Assembly (NCBI GenBank): GCA_003615045.1
Contig: ML014149.1
Coordinates: 1 to 64,000, forward strand
DNA: 64,000 bases
Source: Caulochytrium protostelioides
Lineage: Eukaryota; Chytridiomycota; Caulochytriomycetes; Caulochytriales; Caulochytriaceae
Direction of reading: 5' to 3'
Numbering within the stretch: position 1 is the first letter of the stretch; each line of letters starts with the position of its first letter. Under the pieces are notes generated by a model, which saw only the letters and a program-made list of their open reading frames with translations, was not told the origin of the DNA and searched no databases. Positions 30,405 through 38,375 of this stretch are shown one piece after another. Made by a program: the position numbers and the translations under genes.

Positions 30405-30600
30405 GATATGCAATCATGAAGTTTTGGACGCGATGCTAGTGGAATACGAATGGCTGAATAGGCTTCTTTGGACCAAGCCGTTGGTGGCACACCACAGTAA
30501 ATCTCGGACGACGACCCCCTTACACAGCGTTGCCCCGGCTTCAGGACCACATGCGTCTGGGCATACCCTCGGGCCGCCCGGACCTGGTTGACCGCCCTCG
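30405..30600 (-). pseudogene. Fanzor-type element relic H (fragment)
   Basis: Minus strand. Conceptual pieces AVNQVRAARGYAQTHVVLKPGQ and, after a frameshift, GVVVRDLLWCATN match the segment just before RuvC-III in copies B, C and G (VLKPGQ..RQGTVVRGLLWC). The Asn-Ala-Ala RuvC-III block itself is absent. It is joined on its N-terminal side to a scrap of an ABC transporter. Confidence 0.55.
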
Positions 30601-30780
30601 GCTCGGCCGCCCAGATGGAACACGTGGATTCGATCGGCATGCTGGATACTAGACAGCCGGTGGGAAACCGAGGGCGTGGTGCGACCCTTCGCGGCCTCCA
30701 CGAGGATTTGCGAGATGCACACCTCGTCCTGGCTCGACAGCGCCGACGTGGCCTCGCGTTAAGGAACCGAAAGTTCTGTA
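30601..30780 (-). pseudogene. ABC transporter ATPase fragment
   Basis: Minus strand, about 50 codons. EATSALSSQDEVCISQIL is the end of Walker B plus the D-loop (normally DEATSALDSQSE), and AAKGRTTPSVSHRLSSIQHADRI is the H-loop region (normally AHRLSTI). This is the C-terminal end of a B-type (MDR/HMT-like) ABC ATPase. The D-loop Asp is Ser and the upstream Walker B reads out of frame. No transmembrane part is present. It stops exactly where Fanzor relic H starts, so the element or a rearrangement has cut a former transporter gene. Confidence 0.65.
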
Positions 30781-30840
30781 CCATATAGAGCTTCCCCCTT
30801 CATTTTTCGTTCACTCACTTTTTCACTTTTTTCTTCCACA

Positions 30841-31490
30841 GACCAAGAAAAAAAAGAGAAAGGCGAGCGCCATTTTAGATGGTGGACACGACCGATGCGG
30901 ATCGGCAGTGACAAGCATCAGCCACCAAGTCTCTCGGGGTTATCACCGTTTTCAACGTCGGCGGCCGAGTGACACGCTCGACTGGCGTCTCTCGATTGGT
31001 GATACGCGAGCTATTAGCAAGGCCACCGTCACGAACACGGGAATGGATGGGTCATTGATTATCATGCTGATTGACCTCCTGGCCACGGTGCAAGGCGGAC
31101 CCATGGCGATTTCTCTAGCGTCCAGGGCGGGTGCTCCCCCCGATCGAACCGACGGCCGTCGACGTTGACCCCGTCCACTGGACCCCGGTGAATGCACAAA
31201 TATGGTCCTGAAACCCGGTCAACACCGGCGCCAGGGAACCGTGGTCCGAGGGTTGCTGTGGTGTGAAGTCACCCACAGCAAGTTGGTGAACCGCGATCTC
31301 AATGCCGCGTCGAACATCCGACGCTGCCTCGCCTTACCGGAAAGACTGATAGCGCTGTGCCGCAACCCTGAGCCCACCAGGTTGCGGCCCGTGGTCGGCA
31401 AAGTCATTCGATACTCAACCAAAATGCTCACTGCTTCGGGGGGACCCCTAGGGGGCGCCACCGAAGATTGGTGTGCGTGTCGGGTCAATA
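30841..31490 (+). pseudogene. Fanzor-type element relic B (C-terminal region with RuvC-III)
   Basis: Plus strand. The best-kept part reads VLKPGQHRRQGTVVRGLLWC, then a segment THSKLVNRDLNAASNIRRCL. NRDLNAASNI is the RuvC-III signature of the TnpB/Fanzor family, with the catalytic Asp. Behind it comes a tail ending LRPVVGKVIRYSTKML. The zinc-ribbon cysteines expected just before are reduced to one. One TGA (near 31166) separates this from an in-frame, diverged stretch IDLLATVQGGPMAISLASRAGAPP, which aligns by position with DDLLTKVKPRDP in copy C. It is an inverted near-duplicate of relic A. Non-functional as read. Confidence 0.65.
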
Positions 31491-32503
31491 TATGGACGAT
31501 CGCGTTAAACTCAATATACGACACCCAGCACGTTGGTGGTCGGTGCTGAATCATGATACGCAACGTGCATGGGAGTATCAAAGAAAGACAAGCATTGTCA
31601 TACGGCATGCTCTTGACGCCCACGGCCAGAAATCGTCCCAGCTTCTGCAGCGTGCGCTTGGCCTTGCGCAACGACTTCACTAGCTTGGACGGCTGGCGCT
31701 GCGCCAGTGGTGCCATCTTTCAGTAGTCTTCCTAGAACCCTGGATAATCAAGTAGAGGCCGCCTTCGTGAAGGGGTTCAATGACAATCACCTTATCGGTG
31801 GAGACGTCACGGGGAGCCTCGATGCTGTCTGCAAATCAGGGTGCTCACCACATTCAACCGCTCGTTTTCGAGGGGCACGATGCCGAGCAGGCTGGATCGT
31901 CTCACAAACTTGCCTGCGGCGGCAGCGCTTCGGCCGCATTCGCCCCAGACGACCGTTTTCCACGCCCATTCTGAGACAGCCTGCCGCTCGTGGCGTGCAA
32001 GCATGGCGGGCAGGATCACGACCAAACGGTCATTTTTGCACCCAGCACACCGCAGGACCCCAACGTGCGGGCTTTCGCATGGGAGGCCATTTATATCTTC
32101 GAACTGCGCAGCGGAAGCCTCCGTCGTAAAGGACTGCCGCGGTCCTACTTCTCCCTGTCGCATCCACAAATGAGAGTGGCAACGAGCGGTCTTGCTGATG
32201 GAGACGGCTGCGTGCTGCCTGCGTGGGGATAACATGGATCGAATGGGATCGAATGGGAAGAAAGATAGAGAGTTAACGACCTATCGGACTGGCTGCGCAC
32301 TGCGGGCGGCGGACGGTAGGTGCTGCGCGGCTGAGGCATGCCGTCATGTATGTCGCCGTCTCTTTCAGTGTCGCTGAATCATGGTACGCATCCCGTACGC
32401 CTATCTCTTCAACGCTCTGACTAGTCTTCCGTGGCGTTCCTATGTGTTTCGTGCTGATATACCATGTGGCTGCCTTGCAGCGGACCATGCACGCCGAAAA
32501 AGG
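31491..32503. other. Spacer with weak coding-like traces
   Basis: About 1 kb. On the minus strand, 31600-31716 reads as a Lys/Arg-rich start (MAPLAQRQPSKLVKSLRKAKRTL) that could be a gene remnant. A 142-codon minus frame (31807-32235) has a CAGCKNDR stretch but no recognisable domain. Nothing is claimed as a gene. Confidence 0.35.
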
Positions 32504-32511
32504 TATATAAG
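32504..32511 (+). promoter_or_regulatory. TATA box of secreted-peptide gene 1
   Basis: TATATAAG, 259 bases upstream of the ATG at 32770. It is followed by a C/A- and C/T-rich leader. The same octamer stands before the paralogous peptide gene and before one GPI-type gene. Confidence 0.6.
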
Positions 32512-32769
32512 ACCAGAGTGACGGTGGCGGATAAGGAAAGTGATGATGCTAGATTTGGATCTGAGTCGGACCCCAACCAACCACTACTCCTCTCACTCGA
32601 ACAATAACAACAACAGCAACATCAACTACAACCAGTGTCTCCAACGGACCCAGTTCACCTGTCGCACGTCACACGTTTTTCGCTCTAGCTTCCCGCTCGC
32701 TTTCTTTTTCTAACAACCTCAACCTACACAGTCTGCTTTCTGCTTTCTGACCTCGTTGACTTTATCATC

Positions 32770-33144
32770 ATGAAATTCGCTCTCGCCACCCTTTTTGCTG
32801 CCCTCCTGGCCGCTGTCTGCGTCTTTGCTCTGCCGCAGCCCCTGCCACAATCCACCACCCCCAGCGCCGGGTCGACCTCCTTAGATCTTGATCCCAGTGG
32901 CCCCGTGGCATCGGCGTCGGGGTCGGCGACAGCAACGTCTGCAGATGCCGGACCGACTCCGTCCCCCGCTGTCGGCTCGCGTCAAGGTTCTGATCTAGGT
33001 GCGACCACCATGGCCGCGTCCCTCGACTCTCCGAACCCGAATGTGAAGTCTACCGCGAGTTCGGCTGCGGTTCCACCCACTGACATGGCTATGGACGACA
33101 CCATCGCCACGCGCACTAAGGGTACTAAGAATGATACCGAGTAA
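32770..33144 (+). CDS. Small secreted protein 1 (Ser/Thr/Pro-rich)
   Basis: 124 residues. The signal peptide MKFALATLFAALLAAVCVFA (cleavage before LPQP) is close to that of the gene at 44170, whereas the mature part (Ser, Thr, Ala, Pro, Asp) is unrelated to it. No cysteine in the mature part. The apparent TAA stop overlaps a perfect splice donor (GTAAGT at 33141-33146), so the gene may continue: joining to the AG before 33251 would lead into an open frame ending at 33458. That continuation does not look convincing as protein. Function unknown; a secreted peptide or effector-like protein is plausible. Confidence 0.65.
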   Translation: MKFALATLFAALLAAVCVFALPQPLPQSTTPSAGSTSLDLDPSGPVASASGSATATSADAGPTPSPAVGSRQGSDLGATTMAASLDSPNPNVKSTASSAAVPPTDMAMDDTIATRTKGTKNDTE

Positions 33145-34046
33145 GTCCTGTACCTTATTGCGCGTATTCACTGGTTCCGGCTTCGAGGGCTAACACCCGC
33201 CCCTGCCCGGCGACGCGGTACAGTTCAGCAGGCCTGACTGGCGTCGCCAGGCACCCTCGAATGGTCAGAATGGCATTTGCAACTCTGTTCTGCATTTGCA
33301 ACTCAGTTCTAAGACGTGTTGATACGGCTGGAATCACACGACATCGAGCCTCTGACCGCTGCTACCGTGCATTGGAGCTACACCTGCATCAAGACCACTC
33401 TCGTTATATTTTTTTCAATCATTCATGTCCTTCAAAGGTGCGCCACAGTGCGAAGTGACCGGCACCCTAGCGGGGATTGATTCTCCGGGGGCTCTTCGAT
33501 GGGGCGTAGCCGTGAAACGGTGGCGTCGGGGCTGGCTGAGTTTCCAGCGATCACCACCGCCCGGGCTGGTCCGTGGCGGCGAGTGTCGTCAGGGTGATGG
33601 CCCACGGTGGCCCACGCCGTTTCGTGTGTCGGCAGCGAGCGAGCAAGTGCGGCGAAGGGTACACCCACCGAGTGGGTCTCGCAAAGGAGACTCCTCACAC
33701 TTGATGGGGCGCTCTACTCTCGCCTTGCGAGGCTTGGATATCTTCGTCTGCCTTTTCTTGGTCACGTGCCGCCGGGCGACGCACCGACGCGCGACGGCCG
33801 ATGGCAAGAGACTACAGCTCGTCCTGACCTCTTGCCCATGACTGACCGCTCACGAGCCCCCTGATGCCGGTATTCATTCGACCTCTTCTCCCGTCGTTCC
33901 CGACATACTGAGCTCTGTGCGTCTGGTGGCTCCTCCTACGCACTGGGTGCCGTTACCCATCGACGGCCGACTTCACCGGCTGTCTCGACAGACTGACCGC
34001 CCACCTTCGGTCGCCTCAGATCGGGCACCGATCCCAATCTGCCAGC
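33145..34046. other. Spacer upstream of MDM12
   Basis: About 900 bases. Short frames at 33261-33458 and 33425-33841 (plus) and 33432-33698 (minus) have no recognisable domain. The first could be a second exon of the preceding peptide gene. The rest is presumably the MDM12 promoter and leader. Confidence 0.4.
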
Positions 34047-35495
34047 ATGTCGTTCAAGATCGACTGGGAACTCCTGAGTGACGGCGTACAGGCCGCGCGC
34101 GTCTGCAGCTTTCTCAATGCCCACTTCAGCCGGACCACGCTCCCGCCTTACCTGGGCTTCCTGCGCGTGCGCGACTGCGACTTCGGCTCGGTCCCGCCTG
34201 ATGTCACAATCGTCACTATGGGCGATCCGTTGCCCGAGTTCTATGAGGACGCAATGCAGGAACGCCTTGCCCGACTGGCCGACGGCCGCGCGCAGCGCTT
34301 GGCGACCGCAGGCCATCCCGGAATCGACCCCAGCGATCCGCCAGATTCCCTCTGGAGTTTCGAGGACGATGCTGTCCCGGGCATGTATTCCGCATATACG
34401 TCGGGCCATGGCGCCATGGGTCAGGGGGTTGCAGCGGGAGCCGCGCCGCCGCATCTGGCCGGTGCACCCTATCCGCGGGGCGAAAACGATGTGCAAGTCC
34501 AGCTCCGTTTGAGTTATTCAGGTAACTTCCGCCTCACGCTCGAGAGCGAGCTGGTGATTGACCAGCCGACGCCGCGATTCATCGTGTTGCCGATCACGCT
34601 TCGGCTGACCGGATTCGGCTTTGCCGCGGACGCGCTGGTCGCGTACATGGGCGACCACATCAACTTCTGCATCCAAGAGCCGCCCGATGAGACGTCGCTG
34701 CTGCAGCATATCCATATTGAGAGCGAGATTGGTGAGGCGGGCCGCAACGTGCTCAAGAACGTGGCGCAGATCGAAGCGTTTGTCGTGACCACCGTCCGCG
34801 ATTTTGTCGACGATTTCTTTGTCTTTCCCAACTACTACTCGCTCGATCTGCTGGCCCACGATAGCGACGAGCGGTCCTCGGGTATGGGTGGAAGGCGGAG
34901 TTGTAATGGCGCGGGGTCCAACGCGAGCACGACCGATGACTATGATTCGGACACCTTGTCTTATGACTCCCATACCACCGATCGATCGGATGTCTTTTCG
35001 ACCGACGGCGAAGCCGATGCCGACGATGACAGTATCAACCAACAGCATAAACATGACGCCATTGACAGCGCGAGTTGGCCCCATGACGACCGTTTAGGGG
35101 CGCATAGTGCGGCGAATTACTCGCGGGTGTCAGACCCCTTTTCACAGAACGAGTCGACGTCGATATCATATACAATGCATGATGCGACAGCTCCACTCGG
35201 CCTGAAGGGTTCTTTAGACGCGGTGGCGCCCGGTCGCCCTTTACATCAAAGCGCCGCCTCCAGCTCACTGCCGTCCGACACGGGCTTCTGGCGCCACCCG
35301 ATGGACGACCACCTGGCCGAGAGTAGCTCAGCGTGCTCTACCTTCCAGTCATCTGACCTCGAAACAACCCATGGCGAGACGGATGATGAGGTGCCGCTTT
35401 GTCGCGATCCAGTCCCCAGCTATGATCACACCAGCCACGCCAACGTGGAACCCGCCACGATGCTGGGTATGGACCGGCATACGGCTCCCGCTTAA
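34047..35495 (+). CDS. MDM12: Mdm12, ERMES complex subunit
   Basis: 482 residues. The start MSFKIDWELLSDG, the FGSVPPDVTI..MGDPLPEFYED block, NDVQVQLRLSYSGNFRLTLESEL, FIVLPITLRLTGFGF and IESEIGEAGRNVLKNVAQIEAFV are the conserved SMP-domain blocks of Mdm12. Mdm12 is the cytosolic link between Mmm1 in the ER and Mdm34 in the mitochondrial outer membrane; the complex transfers phospholipids at contact sites. The SMP domain ends near residue 270 with FVFPNYYSLDLL. The remaining 210 residues are a Ser/Asp/His-rich tail not usual in the family. ERMES is absent from animals, which supports a fungal source. Intact and intronless. Confidence 0.92.
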   Translation: MSFKIDWELLSDGVQAARVCSFLNAHFSRTTLPPYLGFLRVRDCDFGSVPPDVTIVTMGDPLPEFYEDAMQERLARLADGRAQRLATAGHPGIDPSDPPDSLWSFEDDAVPGMYSAYTSGHGAMGQGVAAGAAPPHLAGAPYPRGENDVQVQLRLSYSGNFRLTLESELVIDQPTPRFIVLPITLRLTGFGFAADALVAYMGDHINFCIQEPPDETSLLQHIHIESEIGEAGRNVLKNVAQIEAFVVTTVRDFVDDFFVFPNYYSLDLLAHDSDERSSGMGGRRSCNGAGSNASTTDDYDSDTLSYDSHTTDRSDVFSTDGEADADDDSINQQHKHDAIDSASWPHDDRLGAHSAANYSRVSDPFSQNESTSISYTMHDATAPLGLKGSLDAVAPGRPLHQSAASSSLPSDTGFWRHPMDDHLAESSSACSTFQSSDLETTHGETDDEVPLCRDPVPSYDHTSHANVEPATMLGMDRHTAPA

Positions 35496-35834
35496 TTTTT
35501 TACACGTACGTGCTCATATATATAGGCCCTTGAGACGTGAGGCGACCTTACGCGCACGCCATTGCCCTCCATGGTGACCCGCAGGGTCCCTCTGTTAAAA
35601 CGGATGTGAGGTTTGTCAAGTAAGGGGGGGCCCGGAGATTCCCAGGCACCTTTTACATGATATAAAGGAACTCCATCCGTTCGTATCTCACCTCTCTTCC
35701 TTTTCCTGGAAGATGGATGAGGACGACCATCATTTCTTTCCTTCCTTATATCGACGAGGAGGCGAATCAGCAGGTCTCCATCTTGTTTCCCGGATTACTT
35801 CCGGAATGGCCGAGGATGAGCATATATGAGAGGC
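35496..35834. other. 3' flank of MDM12
   Basis: 340 bases, AT-rich with TATATATA near 35516-35524. No gene seen. Borders the C-terminal end of Fanzor relic C. Confidence 0.45.
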
Positions 35835-36708
35835 AGTGGCGCACTGAGCTTATTGCCGGATGAGCTTGCCGATCACGGGCCGCAGTGGGACTCGCCCGGG
35901 GATGCGGCACAGCGCTACCGGTCCGACGTGTAAGGCCAGGCAGCGCCGGATGTTCAACGGAGATCACTATTGAGATCAAGGCTCACAAACTTGCCGTCGT
36001 TGATCGGATTTTAGGACCAGATGCGTCTGTACATACACCCGGGTCCGCAGGACCCGGTTGACGGCTGTAGGCGCGGTTTGGGAACCGCTCGTCCGGGACG
36101 TGCGAGCGGCCGGCACCTTCGTCGGGTCCCGGGGCTTCACCTTGGTCAGGAGGTCATCCGGCTCGGCAAGCACCTGGGTCGTCCGGAACTCGTCGACCAG
36201 GACGGTGTGAAACCGCTGAGAGCACGCTTGGTACGCGCGACATGCCGGGACGGCGATCTCGCCCTGACCGCCGGCAGCAAACTTGAAGGCGCCATAGGCG
36301 AACACCACGGGAATCTTCTCCATGACCACCCTCTCGGTGACGCGATTTGAGAACTGGGCAAACACGAGCTGCTCGCCACTGTACAGCCGCCGGCGCTGGC
36401 GTGCCCAGGGCGGCTTCAAGAACTTGGCTCACAGCGGTTTGTACGTGGAGAGCCACACCTCCAGGAATCGGTGGAGCGTGGCGAGCGCTGTGTCTTTGAT
36501 GCTAACCACCGACAGCCGCTGCAGCGGCTCCTGGAGATCACGCTGCCTCTGACGCAGTCTCTGACTGCTTTCGAGCGGCTTAGATGCCGACTTCGACACA
36601 GTACTGCTTTCGGGTCAGCTTCCAGCTGACGACCTGGCCTTCGGGCCTTCGGGCCATGGCCATGACAAACATGTTTGTGCGGCCCGGGTCGTTCCCGATG
36701 ATACAGTA

Positions 36709-36735
36709 GTCATCCAGGCTCTTTGCCTGGATGAC
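36709..36735. repeat. 11-bp perfect inverted repeat next to RuvC-I
   Basis: GTCATCCAGGC and GCCTGGATGAC flank a 5-base TCTTT loop, forming a perfect hairpin immediately upstream (in the sense of copy C) of the RuvC-I codons. Other copies lack it at this place, so it is probably a local insertion or fold-back duplication. Confidence 0.8.
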
Positions 36736-36760
36736 TGCTCTTTGCCTATGATTTCTTCGT

Positions 36761-36855
36761 CAGATCGGGGCTACCTGTCGAGGGGTGCTCAGTCTGATTG
36801 AGGTTGCCTGCCCAGGGGTGCTCAGTCTAATCGGGGCTGCCTACCAAGGGGTTCT
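36761..36855. repeat. Three imperfect 33-bp tandem repeats in Fanzor copy C
   Basis: Units at 36761-36789 (29 bases, shortened), 36790-36822 and 36823-36855, each starting CAGTCTRAT or CAGATC and ending AGGGGTKCT. On the coding (minus) strand they give 11-residue repeats such as EHPWAGNLNQT and EHPSTGSPDLT. Relic D has a single unit here, so copy C expanded it. Confidence 0.8.
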
Positions 36856-37885
36856 TGCCCCCGGGGGTCGCCGTGCCAATCGGCACGGCGTCGGCCACCT
36901 GTTTCTTTCGCTCGAAGTGGACGCACACACTGGTCCCGTCGCTGGCGATGGTTCCCGTGAACGTATGGTCCTTGCCTTCCAGCTTGCGGAACGCCAGGGT
37001 AGCCGCCCATTGCTCTGGCCGGGTCATGGCCTTGAAGGCCTATTCGTTGCAGGCCACCCGCTAAAATTCCGTGAGCAGACCGTGGAGCACGCAGGTGTCG
37101 ATTGTGATGGATTGGAATAATTTGGACGCCCCGCTGGGCAACCGGCACGACGTTAACGGCCCGCTGCTCAGCGGCTTCCATACATCTCCAAACGAGAAAG
37201 GCGTGGCGCACGAGGCGGGGCAAGGTGTCCTTCCATTTCAGCCGGCGACTGGGCGCTTGTTTGTCCGCCGCGATGCCCAGCACGTGGCAGTGCGCAGCCA
37301 CCGTCTGCTCAATGAGCGGCGACCGCGTGATAGCGGGCGAGTCCCGACGCGGCTTCCAGTCGCATATCGCATACAATATCGAGACAAACTGCAGGTCCGT
37401 CAGGTCATTGGCCGCCTGGATGACGCGTATTTATTGACCCGCGTCTCGAAGCCGAGCTGGAAGTGATTGAAAAGATTGGTCTTAAATTTTTTGGCGCCTG
37501 CGACGCATAATTTCGTGTAGCCGAAGTGGCGCTGCATAGGCAGTCTGGCGGCCAGCTGCGGGTAGTCCCGATAGTAGTCGCGCACGTAAGGATCTGGCTT
37601 GATGGCGCCCGCGCCGCCCAGCATGAGCTGCTGATGGAAGCTCATTTTTGTCAGGTCAGGTAGCTGCGCATCCATGACGTCCTCGAACGCCGTCGAAGCA
37701 TCGCTTGAACAGGCCGGACACAGCGCGATGCTGGCGCTGTGGGAGCGCTGCGAGAAGGCCTCCACTCGCGCGCGGATAGACTCTCGAACTCGCTGTTTGT
37801 CTTCCGTGCCCTCCGTGGCTTGCCGTAGCCGGGTGACCCGACGACACGCTGTGCGTCCGGCCACGCGCGGAGCAAACGTGATTTC

Positions 37886-38375
37886 AAAGCCTGTGAGTTA
37901 CGGTGAACGATGCTCTGCTTTTCTTGTCCTTGCGGTGGCCCCGATGTCGGAGTTAGGGTTGAGAGATGTGTAAGGCGCCCAGCCGCCTCATTCGCGCGAG
38001 CAGTTAATTAGTCGCCTGCATGGCTTAGCCGTCACTAGGTACAATAGACTGTGCATGGGCGATCGAACGGCATGGTAATGGGACGTCTCATCCGCAACAT
38101 GGGTGTCGCCCTATGCATGTTGTGAGAATATCATAGCCGATGTACGGGAGTCTTGCCGAGCTCACAACTTCAGTTGCCCTCGTTCCAGCCTATCCGTGGA
38201 TATACGCTTCCACGCCCGCTGCTCTGGTACCTCGGGGTCCCGGTGATCTCCGCCAACATTGTGCTGCCATTGTTTATCTTATCGGTCGCGCCCGTCTCAT
38301 ACGCATCCCTCTCGGCGTTCCCCTTCTCTCCCCTTACCTTCCGGCCTCCACCTGCCCGCCGTCAGCCGTTCTGTC
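37886..38375. other. Spacer before the large secreted protein
   Basis: About 490 bases between Fanzor relic C and the secreted-protein gene at 38376. The frame of that gene is open from 38259 but lacks a plausible start before 38376. The promoter is presumably here; no TATA box was noticed. Confidence 0.4.

Larger units (their letters stand above)
35835..37885 (-). pseudogene. Fanzor-type nuclease, nearly full-length degenerate copy C
   Basis: The most complete copy, minus strand, spread over several frames. The N-terminal region (37864-37400) reads EDKQRVRESIRARVEAFSQR, then YRDYPQLAARLP and LFNHFQLGFETRVNKYA. Next come TRPEQWAATLAFRKLEGKDHTFTGTIASDG and three 11-residue repeats. RuvC-I is clear at about 36710-36654: DYCIIGNDPGRTNMFVMAM. 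After VSWKLTRKQYCVE the frame reaches PPWARQRRRLYSG, IPVVFAYGAFKFAAGGQGEIAVP, and VLVDEFRTTQV, which holds the relocated glutamate expected in Fanzor proteins. RuvC-III is decayed to LDLNSDL near 35965, and a deletion has removed the zinc-ribbon part. Several frameshifts and stops make it inactive. Fanzors are eukaryotic RNA-guided TnpB relatives carried by transposons. Confidence 0.7.
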
